Shown here: positions 24,339-35,440 of the stretch, piece by piece | Layout: each line of letters starts with the position of its first letter | How positions within the stretch are numbered: the first letter of the stretch is position 1 | Source of the DNA: Streptococcus infantis | GTDB lineage: Bacteria; Bacillota; Bacilli; Lactobacillales; Streptococcaceae | Reading direction: 5' to 3' | DNA length: 64,000 bases | Assembly: GCF_018499575.1 (NCBI RefSeq) | Contig: NZ_JAHDAP010000001.1 | Location: 434,001 to 498,000, forward strand | Program-made: the position numbers and the translations under genes | The notes under the pieces: generated by a model | Database searches by the model: none | The model's input: only the letters and a program-made list of their open reading frames with translations | What the model was told of the DNA's origin: nothing

Positions 24339-25794
24339 TAGGGCATTCTATCAAGGTATAGGAGCATATGTAAATTGTCTAAATAATCTTAGAATTCAAG
24401 ACTTACAAATTGCTATGAAGATAATAGAGGATGAAGCACGCAAAGTCGTCTTAAACAATGACAATGCTTCAAAAATATTAAACTATACTAAAGACAATAT
24501 TGAAGACGTTATTCTAAAGAAGCGTGGGGGAGACTACGGTGGTCACGGGTTTATAGCTGAATTTGCAGAAGCAGGAATTGTAAATGCAAGAAGAGCTATT
24601 GAAGGATTAAATCCTATTGTAAAAGTATTGAATGATAATGGGCCAGCCGATTTATTAATTGGCAGAAATACCATTCAAATGAAGTTTTATAATAATTTAC
24701 GTGATGAACTAGCTCAATCATTTCATTACAGTGAAAAAATGAAAATGATGTTTCCAAAAGATCACGTGTTAGTATACGAAAAAATTATGACTGGCGCCAA
24801 AGAAGTTGAATTTAATGGTAAAAGATTGTCTGTTAAACAAATTACGGATATACGACAAATGATTAATGATATTACTAAAAGCAAGGGACTTACTTCATAT
24901 AAATCTTGGATGAAATCATCTGTTTTAAATTATGATGATGCTCAAAAAAATTCAATTAACTCTCTTTTAGATTCTGAAGAAAAGAATATTCGTAAAACAG
25001 TTAGACTTAAACAACAAGAATTAAATAAAAAACGATTAGTAGCGCAAAAACATGCATTACCAAATTTAAAAGAAGCTACTAAGGTTGCAAGAAACGCAGC
25101 TTTTTTGCAAGGTGGTTTAGCTCTGTTGTCAAGTGTGTATGGAAAATGTAAAGAAGGAAAAAGTATTTTTGAATTCGAACAATCAGATTGGTTAGATTGT
25201 GGATTGAATTCATTACAAGGAGTTGCATGTGGAGCGATAACAGGATATTCAATTTACGGATTAACTAATATTTTTGGTATTAGCGCTCCAAATGCAAGTG
25301 CTTTAGTAATGGCTACTTATGGGATGATAGATGTCATTTTGAGATTCAGATCTTCTGAAATAACTCAAGATGAACTTATGAATCTTTTGACATTAAATGT
25401 AATAGATTCTTCTTTTGCTGCAATTGGAGCTTGTGTTGGTCAGATTATGATCCCAATACCTGTTCTAGGTTCTGTAGTTGGTTCAATAGCTACTTCAATA
25501 ATTTGGGAAATAGGCAAAGGGTTTCTAAGTGACAGGGAACAGAAATTAATTCAAAATTACAGGGAAAACTTAGATAGCCATATCAAAAACTTAGATGATA
25601 AATACAAGATTATTTTTAATGATATTATAAATAAATATCATAAACTAGGACGATTACAGGATTATTCATTTGATTTATCCCTTAATACCCGTCTTCGCTT
25701 TGAGTATTCAATTGAATTAGCTGAAAACTTAGAAATCTCTGATAATCAAATTTTGCATAACTTAGACGAAATTGACAACTATTTTCTAAATTAG
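24319..25794 (+). CDS. Unknown protein with PD-(D/E)XK-like core and C-terminal membrane segments
   Basis: 491 aa; family not recognised. Residues about 70-125 hold GGHGFIAEFAEAG (Glu81, Glu84), then GPADLLI (Asp111) and IQMKFYNN (Gln120, Lys122). The helix Glu, Asp, then Gln-X-Lys on the next strand is the arrangement of PD-(D/E)XK nucleases with the E-to-Q variant; this is inference from spacing only. A charged helical middle follows. Three hydrophobic Gly-rich stretches come next (about 255-285, 300-345 and 370-405), then a helical tail. Start at ATG 24319, inside the previous gene, with AAGGAA 10 bases upstream. No terminator is obvious before the fhs promoter. Confidence 0.8.
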   Translation: MMVQVANRAFYQGIGAYVNCLNNLRIQDLQIAMKIIEDEARKVVLNNDNASKILNYTKDNIEDVILKKRGGDYGGHGFIAEFAEAGIVNARRAIEGLNPIVKVLNDNGPADLLIGRNTIQMKFYNNLRDELAQSFHYSEKMKMMFPKDHVLVYEKIMTGAKEVEFNGKRLSVKQITDIRQMINDITKSKGLTSYKSWMKSSVLNYDDAQKNSINSLLDSEEKNIRKTVRLKQQELNKKRLVAQKHALPNLKEATKVARNAAFLQGGLALLSSVYGKCKEGKSIFEFEQSDWLDCGLNSLQGVACGAITGYSIYGLTNIFGISAPNASALVMATYGMIDVILRFRSSEITQDELMNLLTLNVIDSSFAAIGACVGQIMIPIPVLGSVVGSIATSIIWEIGKGFLSDREQKLIQNYRENLDSHIKNLDDKYKIIFNDIINKYHKLGRLQDYSFDLSLNTRLRFEYSIELAENLEISDNQILHNLDEIDNYFLN

Positions 25795-25920
25795 AAAAAT
25801 TTTATAATAGTTAAAATCTATAAAGGCATATAAAAATTTAAATAGAGATAAAGAAAGTCTGTTATTTAGCGATATTCACGAACGTTACTAATCATAATGA
25901 CTGTAAAAAATCTTGTTTTA

Positions 25921-25929
25921 TGATATAAT
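25921..25929 (+). promoter_or_regulatory. fhs extended -10 promoter
   Basis: TGATATAAT is an extended -10 (TG-N-TATAAT) 33 bases before the fhs ATG. The -35 region (CTGTAA at 25901-25906) is weak. Confidence 0.55.
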
Positions 25930-25962
25930 GAATTAACACATTAGAGGCTAGAGGAGTTTTTT

Positions 25963-27633
25963 ATGAAAACAGATATTGAAATTGCACAGAGTATTGAGTT
26001 AAAACCAATCGTTGATATCGTAGAAAAACTAGGTATTTCTTACGATGATTTGGAATTATTCGGAAAATACAAGGCTAAACTCAGCTTTGATAAGATTCAT
26101 GAAGTTGAAAGTAATCCAGTTGGTAAGTTGATTTTGGTGACAGCCATCAACCCAACGCCAGCAGGTGAAGGGAAGTCAACTATTACAATTGGTCTTGCCG
26201 ACGCTTTGAATAAGATTGGTAAGAAAACAATGATTGCTATTCGCGAACCTTCTCTTGGTCCTGTAATGGGGATCAAAGGAGGTGCAGCTGGTGGTGGTTA
26301 TGCTCAAGTGTTACCAATGGAAGATATCAACCTTCACTTTACTGGTGATATGCACGCAATCACAACTGCAAACAATGCTCTCTCTGCCTTGATTGACAAT
26401 CACTTGCACCAAGGAAATGAGCTAGGAATCGATCAACGTCGTATTCTCTGGAAACGTGTTGTTGACTTGAACGACCGTGCTCTTCGTCACGTAACTGTTG
26501 GTCTTGGTGGTCCACTTAATGGTATCCCACGTGAAGATGGATTTGACATCACTGTTGCTTCAGAGATTATGGCTATCCTTTGCTTGGCAACTGATATTGA
26601 AGATTTGAAACGTCGTTTAGCGAATATCGTCATTGGCTACCGTTATGATCGCACACCTGTTTCGGTTGGTGATTTACAGGTTGAAGGTGCCTTGGCATTG
26701 ATTTTGAAAGATGCTATCAAACCAAACTTGGTGCAAACAATCTATGGAACACCTGCCTTTGTACATGGTGGTCCATTTGCCAATATTGCTCACGGATGTA
26801 ACTCAGTTTTAGCAACTAAAACTGCTCTACGTCTAGCAGATTATACAGTAACAGAAGCTGGTTTTGGTGCCGATCTTGGAGCTGAGAAATTCCTTGATAT
26901 TAAAACTCCAAACTTGCCAACTTCACCAGATGCAGTAGTTATTGTTGCAACCCTGCGTGCTCTTAAGATGAATGGTGGAGTTGCTAAGGATGCTCTGACA
27001 GAAGAAAATGTAGAAGCAGTTCGTGCAGGATTTGCTAACTTGAAACGCCACGTAGAAAATATCCGTAAGTTCGGTATTCCAGCAGTAGTTGCTATCAACG
27101 AATTTGTATCTGATACAGAATCTGAAATTGCAGCCTTGAAAGAACTCTGTGCTTCAATTGATGTTCCAGTTGAATTGGCTAGCGTATGGGCTAATGGTGC
27201 AGATGGTGGAGTAGCACTTGCTGAAACTGTGGTCAAAACGATTGCTGAAAATCCGGCTAACTATACTCGTCTTTACGATAACAATCTTTCTGTTCAGGAA
27301 AAAATTGAAAAAATTGTTACTGAAATCTACCGTGGTAGCAAAGTAAACTTCGAGAAGAAAGCTCAAACTCAAATCGCTCAAATCGTTCAAAATGGTTGGG
27401 ATAAACTGCCAATCTGTATGGCTAAGACTCAGTACAGCTTCTCAGATAATCCTAACGCTCTTGGTGCACCTGAAAACTTTGAAATTACTATTCGTGAATT
27501 AGTACCAAAACTTGGTGCAGGCTTCATCGTTGCCTTAACTGGTGATGTTATGACTATGCCTGGACTTCCAAAACGTCCTGCCGCTCTCAACATGGATGTT
27601 GAAAGCGATGGAACTGTTCTTGGATTATTCTAA
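25963..27633 (+). CDS. fhs: Formate-tetrahydrofolate ligase
   Basis: 556 aa, the usual length. It makes 10-formyltetrahydrofolate from formate, ATP and tetrahydrofolate for purine and initiator-tRNA formylation. The ATP-binding loop TPAGEGKST is at residues 65-73. [25 protein letters not shown] glycine-rich sequence and [10 protein letters not shown] follow, all conserved in the family. The C-terminus ends [22 protein letters not shown] precedes the ATG. It is monocistronic with a strong terminator. Confidence 0.97.
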   Translation: MKTDIEIAQSIELKPIVDIVEKLGISYDDLELFGKYKAKLSFDKIHEVESNPVGKLILVTAINPTPAGEGKSTITIGLADALNKIGKKTMIAIREPSLGPVMGIKGGAAGGGYAQVLPMEDINLHFTGDMHAITTANNALSALIDNHLHQGNELGIDQRRILWKRVVDLNDRALRHVTVGLGGPLNGIPREDGFDITVASEIMAILCLATDIEDLKRRLANIVIGYRYDRTPVSVGDLQVEGALALILKDAIKPNLVQTIYGTPAFVHGGPFANIAHGCNSVLATKTALRLADYTVTEAGFGADLGAEKFLDIKTPNLPTSPDAVVIVATLRALKMNGGVAKDALTEENVEAVRAGFANLKRHVENIRKFGIPAVVAINEFVSDTESEIAALKELCASIDVPVELASVWANGADGGVALAETVVKTIAENPANYTRLYDNNLSVQEKIEKIVTEIYRGSKVNFEKKAQTQIAQIVQNGWDKLPICMAKTQYSFSDNPNALGAPENFEITIRELVPKLGAGFIVALTGDVMTMPGLPKRPAALNMDVESDGTVLGLF

Positions 27634-27642
27634 TTCAAACAC

Positions 27643-27675
27643 AAAAGACAACCTCTTTGATAAGGTTGTCTTTTT
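27643..27675 (+). terminator. fhs terminator
   Basis: AAAAGACAACCT (27643-27654) pairs with AGGTTGTCTTTT (27663-27674) and ends in T5. Confidence 0.92.
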
Positions 27676-27681
27676 AACTAC

Positions 27682-27712
27682 AAAAAAACTCCTAGAAATC
27701 ATCTAGGAGTTT
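27682..27712 (-). terminator. lysS terminator
   Basis: AAACTCCTAGA (27686-27696) pairs with TCTAGGAGTTT (27702-27712). On the minus strand it is followed by a run of T (27682-27688 complement). Confidence 0.9.
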
Positions 27713-27717
27713 AGTTT

Positions 27718-29217
<1,500 letters not shown>

Positions 29218-29312
29218 CTAATTTAATCAATTTTGAAATAATAAATCAATTTTTCACGATACTCCATTTTATCATAAATAGTCAAGAAATTCACGGATAT
29301 TCTATAAAAACT

Positions 29313-29342
29313 AAAAAGAACTTGACTATTTATATCAAGTTC
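29313..29342 (-). terminator. Terminator of the DUF368-ybaK-phosphatase operon
   Basis: GAACTTGA (29318-29325) pairs with TCAAGTTC (29335-29342). On the minus strand it is followed by T5. It overlaps the stop region of the phosphatase gene. Confidence 0.8.
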
Positions 29343-29967
29343 AATTATTTTTCTGATAAGAAGTATCATTCCAAGTCTTTAGAGTAAATGTTTCAAAGTC
29401 ATCTGTTTCTATAATCGTCAGACTAGCATTGGCTAAGCCTCCATCTTTACGAAGCAGAGCTTCCTTATAGCCAATCAATGTGCGAAGACTTGCAGTGAGG
29501 TTGGCTCCGTGACCGACAAGTAAAATATGTTCAGCCTTAGAATCTTTTAAAGATTTGATAAATTGAATCGTACGCTGAGTTGTGCTGTAGAGTGATTCAG
29601 CTTCAAACATACTAGTATCAAACTTGGCTAAGTTAGTTTTAAAAGCTTGAATTTGTTGGGGATAGATAGCATTTAAAGTAGCAATTTTTAAGCCCTCTAA
29701 CTTGCCTAGATGCCATTCTCTGAGTTCAGGAACACTTTCTAAAGGACAAAGATGTATCAGTTGACTTTGGATGATTTCGGCCGATTTTAAAGCTCTTGGT
29801 AAATCACTTGAATAGATTTTGTCAAATGGAATATCTTTCAGATATTGGCCGAGTTCCTTTAAGGTATCAATGGACTCAGGAAGAAGTGGTGAATCTCCGC
29901 CAGCCCCTTGAAAACGACCTTCTAGATTCCAGACTGTTCGACCATGGCGGACAAAGTAAAGTTTCAT
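29341..29967 (-). CDS. Histidine phosphatase (phosphoglycerate mutase-like) family protein
   Basis: 208 aa cytoplasmic phosphatase. The catalytic histidine is His8 in LYFVRHGRTVWN. The second part of the active site is visible as LLVGHGANL and the acidic residue in ELREWHLGKLEG. Members of this branch act on small phosphates such as sugar phosphates or nucleotides rather than as glycolytic mutases, and the substrate is unknown. The start overlaps ybaK by 4 bases (ATGA), so it is the last gene of a three-gene minus-strand operon. Confidence 0.88.
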   Translation of the reverse strand: MKLYFVRHGRTVWNLEGRFQGAGGDSPLLPESIDTLKELGQYLKDIPFDKIYSSDLPRALKSAEIIQSQLIHLCPLESVPELREWHLGKLEGLKIATLNAIYPQQIQAFKTNLAKFDTSMFEAESLYSTTQRTIQFIKSLKDSKAEHILLVGHGANLTASLRTLIGYKEALLRKDGGLANASLTIIETDDFETFTLKTWNDTSYQKNN

Positions 29968-30449
29968 GAGTTATTTTCCTCCAAGATATCTACAAAGCTC
30001 GCTTTTACAAAATTTGCCAAATCTTTTGGAGAGATGATAATACTGTGCCCGACTTCACCAGCTGAGACAATCATTTTTTCTAATTCTAAAGCAGTTTCAT
30101 CGATATAGATAGGATAGTTATGTTTTTGACGAATGCCAACAGGATTATTAGCACCGTGGATATATCCAGTTGTTTTTTCCAAATCCTTTTGTGGGATCAT
30201 GGAAACTTTTTTATTCCCAGAAATTTTTGCTAATTTCTTTTCAGAAAGATGCTCAGTAATGGGAACAATTCCTATAACTGGACCGGTCTTATCTCCTAAA
30301 AGAGCTAAGGTTTTAAAGATATGATTCCTCTCGTAATCAGAAGGAAGTTCTCCCTCTAAAGCATTGATTTGAATACCTTGATGTTCAATACCTGCCTTAG
30401 TCAAAATTTGTTCAACTAAGGTTTTTTTTACTTTAACTTTCTTAGCCAT
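29964..30449 (-). CDS. ybaK: Cys-tRNA(Pro)/aminoacyl-tRNA deacylase, YbaK/EbsC family
   Basis: 161 aa YbaK domain that removes wrongly attached amino acids (typically Cys) from tRNA-Pro. Family features include VIGIVPITEHLSEKKLAK and TGYIHGANNPVGIRQKH, where a conserved Lys near residue 55 and the GxxxP loop form the editing pocket. It overlaps the DUF368 stop by one base (TAATG) and the following phosphatase start by 4 bases, so the three are translationally coupled. Confidence 0.9.
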   Translation of the reverse strand: MAKKVKVKKTLVEQILTKAGIEHQGIQINALEGELPSDYERNHIFKTLALLGDKTGPVIGIVPITEHLSEKKLAKISGNKKVSMIPQKDLEKTTGYIHGANNPVGIRQKHNYPIYIDETALELEKMIVSAGEVGHSIIISPKDLANFVKASFVDILEENNS

Positions 30450-31291
30450 TATTTGTATTTATCCTCCAACTGACTCATCCAAATACCTAGCCAAATGCCA
30501 AGGGCAAAGAAGAAGGCAATGATGACATAAGACACAAGAGATAAACCACTGTAGTTGATACTTTCAGCGCTGCCTGCATTAGGAATCAATATCAAGAGAG
30601 TACTTGAAAGGACGATTGCAATGATGAAGTGATAAACTCGAGAGTGGTAAACTCGAAGAGCGTAATCCATAAATTTAGAAAAAATGACAAGAGTAGCAAG
30701 CGCTCCTATTCCTATAGGAAGGAAGGTTCCAAATAAATCAAAAGTCTTAAATCCAGTTAACATAGGAGTATAAAGACCCAAAATCAAAAGTAGATTTGAG
30801 GGACTTAAACCTGGAACTAAGACACCTAAAGCCAGTAAAGCACCAGCCAAGATGAAACTAGTAAAGCTTGCGCTGAGTGTACCAACAACAAAGTTTAAAG
30901 CGTAAAGCCCAAATCCAGATACAATAAAGGTTACCCAAAACCAGATAAGATCGATTTTATCTCTTTCCGAATCTTGAGTTGCTTCCTTTACAAGACTAGG
31001 AACTGTTCCAATAATGGCACCAGCAAAACTCCATAAAACATAAACCTGATAATGCTCAAGGAGGTACTCAATTGGGTAAGAAAAAAGTCCAATTCCCAGC
31101 AACATACCAATAGCAACAGGTAAGAAATAAAGGATATCCTCTTTTAGATTTTTAAATGGGTGAGCAAGGAAACGAATCATTCTTTCGTAGATCCCTAAAA
31201 TAGCCGCTAAAACACCACCAGAAATACCTGGTAAAATAAAACCAAGCGCGATAACAATCCCTTTAATGATTTTTGAAATCCATGATAACAT
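30449..31291 (-). CDS. DUF368 family polyprenyl-phosphate transporter (PopT-like)
   Basis: 280 aa with about eight hydrophobic segments and no signal peptide. The N-terminal GFILPGISGGVLAAILGIYE and the internal repeat LGVLVPGLSPSNLLLILGLY are the DUF368 signatures, an inverted-repeat fold. DUF368 proteins have been shown to recycle undecaprenyl phosphate across the membrane (PopT), which supplies cell-wall and teichoic acid synthesis. It is the first gene of the operon with ybaK and the phosphatase. GAGAG precedes the start. Confidence 0.88.
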   Translation of the reverse strand: MLSWISKIIKGIVIALGFILPGISGGVLAAILGIYERMIRFLAHPFKNLKEDILYFLPVAIGMLLGIGLFSYPIEYLLEHYQVYVLWSFAGAIIGTVPSLVKEATQDSERDKIDLIWFWVTFIVSGFGLYALNFVVGTLSASFTSFILAGALLALGVLVPGLSPSNLLLILGLYTPMLTGFKTFDLFGTFLPIGIGALATLVIFSKFMDYALRVYHSRVYHFIIAIVLSSTLLILIPNAGSAESINYSGLSLVSYVIIAFFFALGIWLGIWMSQLEDKYK

Positions 31292-31354
31292 AAACTCTCT
31301 CCGTATCTATTCTCTAAAATTCTCTTCTAGTATTATATCACAAAGTAAGAGAAA

Positions 31355-31386
31355 TAAAAAAAGCAAGCCGAAGGAAAATCTTGCTT
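31355..31386 (-). terminator. Terminator of the GH25 gene
   Basis: AAGCAAG (31361-31367) pairs with CTTGCTT (31380-31386). On the minus strand it is followed by T-rich sequence. Confidence 0.75.
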
Positions 31387-31397
31387 GCTGAATGAAA

Positions 31398-32198
31398 TTA
31401 AGGTTTTAAGAATAGCTTTCTAAAGGTTTCTTCCTTATCTTTTGATAAAGAAATAAGATTTAAGTCTAGATGGTGTTCAAATCCAACTAGTTTCCCTTTT
31501 GATGTATATTGATGAAGATCATAGTCAAGGTCTGTATTGGGTGAACTTTCAAAGTAACCTGAGTCAAGTCCATAGGATGGAATCCAAATAGCAGAAAACT
31601 TATCTGTACTGATGCTATGTTCTTTCATGAAGTACACACCAATGTATATACCAATATTTTTAGCACCAAGTGATTCTAACTTAGCACGGAATGCCTCAAC
31701 TCCTTGGTTCATATCTGACATGGTTTTTTCTTCGACATCTAACCAATAGTAGCTAGGGTTGTACGGTGAAGCTGAATTATAAAACGATTCAGCAGCTTTT
31801 TCCATTTCTTCTACGTTTTTTCCAGCAACATAAGCATAAACAGCTACTGGAATATTTCGTTTTTGAAACTCAGTGATATGCTCCTTATAGACCTTATCGA
31901 TTCCGTTTTTATAGGCAGCGTCATTTTCTTCAGAAACTTGACCTCCATAATGAACGCGAACAATAGCACCAGAGATGTTTTGAGATAAAACATCATAGTT
32001 GATCTCTGATGGTCTCTGCCAACCAGAGATATCGATGATAGGCTTATCCAAGTTATGTAGAGCTTGTGTTTCTATTTGAACTGGATTTTGTTTAGTTTTT
32101 ACAGGATGTTCTTCGAATCGGGGACGATTGAGAATCAAGAGTCCTATAAAAGCAGCAAATATAATAACTATAAAAGCTGGGCGAATTTTTTTTCTCAT
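31398..32198 (-). CDS. Membrane-anchored GH25 lysozyme-like protein
   Basis: 266 aa. An N-terminal hydrophobic helix (about residues 7-24, AFIVIIFAAFIGLLIL) has no clear cleavage site, so it is probably an uncleaved anchor. The rest is a GH25 muramidase domain starting IDISGWQRP and including VRVHYGG, VAVYAYV and YYWLDVEEKT, which carries the acidic active-site residues. It would cut the MurNAc-GlcNAc bond in peptidoglycan outside the membrane. It has no cell-wall binding repeats. It is monocistronic on the minus strand and divergent from glmU. Confidence 0.87.
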   Translation of the reverse strand: MRKKIRPAFIVIIFAAFIGLLILNRPRFEEHPVKTKQNPVQIETQALHNLDKPIIDISGWQRPSEINYDVLSQNISGAIVRVHYGGQVSEENDAAYKNGIDKVYKEHITEFQKRNIPVAVYAYVAGKNVEEMEKAAESFYNSASPYNPSYYWLDVEEKTMSDMNQGVEAFRAKLESLGAKNIGIYIGVYFMKEHSISTDKFSAIWIPSYGLDSGYFESSPNTDLDYDLHQYTSKGKLVGFEHHLDLNLISLSKDKEETFRKLFLKP

Positions 32199-32277
32199 AC
32201 TCCTATAGTTTATCGTAATTTGTAAAAAAAATCAAAAAATTTACTCAAAACGGAGTAGTGACAGTCATTAGCGTTAG

Positions 32278-33735
<1,458 letters not shown>

Positions 33736-33744
33736 GAGTTAACG

Positions 33745-34290
33745 ATGGAATTTGAAGAAAAAACACTTAGCCGTAAAGAAATCTATAACGGTCCTATTTT
33801 CCAGCTGGTTCAAGACCAGGTTGAATTACCTGCTGGAAAGGGAACAGCTCAGCGTGATTTGATTTTCCATAATGGTGCGGTATGTGTCCTTGCTATTAAT
33901 CAGGCTAATAAGATTGTTCTAGTCAAGCAATATCGTAAGGCGATTGAAAAAGTTTCTTACGAAATTCCGGCAGGAAAGCTTGAAGTGGGTGAAAATTCAG
34001 ATCCAGAAGCAGCGGCTCTTCGTGAATTAGAAGAAGAAGCGGCTTACACTGGTAAATTAAGTCTTTTGTACGATTTTTATTCTGCCATTGGCTTTTGTAA
34101 CGAGAGACTAAGATTATACTTGGCCAGTGACTTAAGAAAGGTTGAAAATCCACGTCCTCAAGACGAAGATGAGACCTTGGAGTTACTAGAAGTTAGTCTA
34201 GAAGAAGCCAAAGCACTTATCCAGTCTGGTGATATCTGTGATGCTAAGACTATCATGGCAATCCAGTACTGGGAATTACAAGAAAAATAG
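33745..34290 (+). CDS. nudF: Nudix hydrolase, probable ADP-ribose pyrophosphatase
   Basis: 181 aa. The Nudix box follows PAG and includes [19 protein letters not shown] with EEEA, fitting GX5EX7REUXEEXGU apart from an Ala in place of the late Gly. The proline-containing PAGKLE and the downstream [11 protein letters not shown] are typical of the ADP-ribose/YqkG group. It hydrolyses ADP-ribose to AMP and ribose-5-phosphate. It lies 9 bases after glmU with GGAG before the ATG, in a glmU-nudF-macP-mtnN series. Confidence 0.88.
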   Translation: MEFEEKTLSRKEIYNGPIFQLVQDQVELPAGKGTAQRDLIFHNGAVCVLAINQANKIVLVKQYRKAIEKVSYEIPAGKLEVGENSDPEAAALRELEEEAAYTGKLSLLYDFYSAIGFCNERLRLYLASDLRKVENPRPQDEDETLELLEVSLEEAKALIQSGDICDAKTIMAIQYWELQEK

Positions 34291-34301
34291 AGGAGGAACC
34301 C

Positions 34302-34613
34302 ATGGGAAAACCTTTATTAACAGACGAAATCATTGAGCGTGCGAATCGTGGTGAAAATATCTCAGGTCCTACGTTAGTGGACAATGAAGAAACCAAGATA
34401 TTATCAACTTCATCTCAACATTATGGAAATTCTCGCTCAAGTGACCATGGATTTAGTCAGGATACTTTAACGATTGAGGTTGAACCTCAAATCCATAAGA
34501 GTCGTCGAATCGAAAATACCAAGAAAAATGTCTTTAACTCTAAATTGAATAAGATTCTATTTGCTGTTATTCTTCTCTTGATTCTGCTAGTTTTAGCAAT
34601 GAGATTTATTTAA
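34302..34613 (+). CDS. macP: MacP, membrane activator of PBP2a
   Basis: 103 aa. A cytoplasmic N-terminal region begins [20 protein letters not shown], and a single transmembrane helix is at the C-terminus (about residues 79-101, [16 protein letters not shown]). This matches the pneumococcal protein MacP, which binds the bifunctional synthase PBP2a and activates it when phosphorylated by the StkP kinase on a Thr near residue 32. Here Thr31 in DNEETKIL is the likely equivalent. Its position between the nudix gene and mtnN also agrees with pneumococcus. Confidence 0.85.
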   Translation: MGKPLLTDEIIERANRGENISGPTLVDNEETKILSTSSQHYGNSRSSDHGFSQDTLTIEVEPQIHKSRRIENTKKNVFNSKLNKILFAVILLLILLVLAMRFI

Positions 34614-34623
34614 GGGGAATGTC

Positions 34624-35319
34624 ATGAAAATCGGTATTATAGCGGCTATGCCAGAAGAATTAGCCTACCTGATTCAACACCTGGAGAACGCTGGTCAAGA
34701 AAAGATTCTGGACAATACTTACCATACAGGAAAAATTGGAGCTGTTGAGCTTGTACTTGTAGAGAGTGGTATTGGTAAAGTAATGGCTGCCATGAGTGTC
34801 GCAATCTTAGCTGACCACTTTAAAGTGGATGCTGTCATCAATACAGGTTCAGCGGGTGCCCTTGCTGAAGGTATCTCAGTAGGAGATGTCGTGATTGCTG
34901 ATAAGCTAGCTTATCATGATGTTGATGTGACTGCTTTTGGGTATGAATACGGTCAAATGGCTCAACAACCACTCTACTTTGAAACAGATAAAAAGTTTGT
35001 TAGCTTGATTCAAGAAACTTTGTCTAAACTTAACCAAAAATGGCATTTAGGTTTGATTGCGACCGGTGATAGTTTTATTGCGGGTGAAGATAAGATTAAA
35101 GCTATAAAAGAACATTTTCCTCAGGTGCTTGCGGTTGAGATGGAAGGAGCGGCTATCGCTCAAGCAGCTCACGCGCTTAATCTACCTTTCTTAGTTGTCC
35201 GTGCCATGAGTGATAATGCGAATCATGAAGCTTCTATTTCATTTGATGAATTTATCGTAGAAGCTGGACGCAGATCGGCTCAAGCCTTGTTGACACTTTT
35301 ACAATCTATTCATGATTAA
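34624..35319 (+). CDS. mtnN: 5'-methylthioadenosine/S-adenosylhomocysteine nucleosidase
   Basis: 231 aa, the usual length for MtnN/Pfs. It cleaves adenine from methylthioadenosine and S-adenosylhomocysteine; the latter gives S-ribosylhomocysteine for LuxS and AI-2. Visible motifs are IGIIAAMPEELAYL (catalytic Glu near residue 12), VINTGSAGAL, VEMEGAAIAQ and RAMSDNAN with the catalytic Asp. It starts 10 bases after macP and ends at a strong terminator. Confidence 0.96.
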   Translation: MKIGIIAAMPEELAYLIQHLENAGQEKILDNTYHTGKIGAVELVLVESGIGKVMAAMSVAILADHFKVDAVINTGSAGALAEGISVGDVVIADKLAYHDVDVTAFGYEYGQMAQQPLYFETDKKFVSLIQETLSKLNQKWHLGLIATGDSFIAGEDKIKAIKEHFPQVLAVEMEGAAIAQAAHALNLPFLVVRAMSDNANHEASISFDEFIVEAGRRSAQALLTLLQSIHD

Positions 35320-35322
35320 AAT

Positions 35323-35352
35323 AAAAAGAACACTTGTTAGTGTTCTTTTTTT
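35323..35352 (+). terminator. glmU-nudF-macP-mtnN terminator
   Basis: Perfect 12-bp stem AAAAAGAACACT / AGTGTTCTTTTT with a TGTT loop and T-tail. Confidence 0.93.
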
Positions 35353-35398
35353 TGAAAATAAGTAGATTATTCCAATTCCGGTTATTTTTGGTCTTTTT

Positions 35399-35407
35399 TG
35401 ATATAAT
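35399..35407 (+). promoter_or_regulatory. pcrA extended -10 promoter
   Basis: TGATATAAT is an extended -10 lying 33 bases before the pcrA ATG. Confidence 0.6.
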
Positions 35408-35440
35408 AGAAACATTGATTTGAAGAATAAGGAAGAGAAA

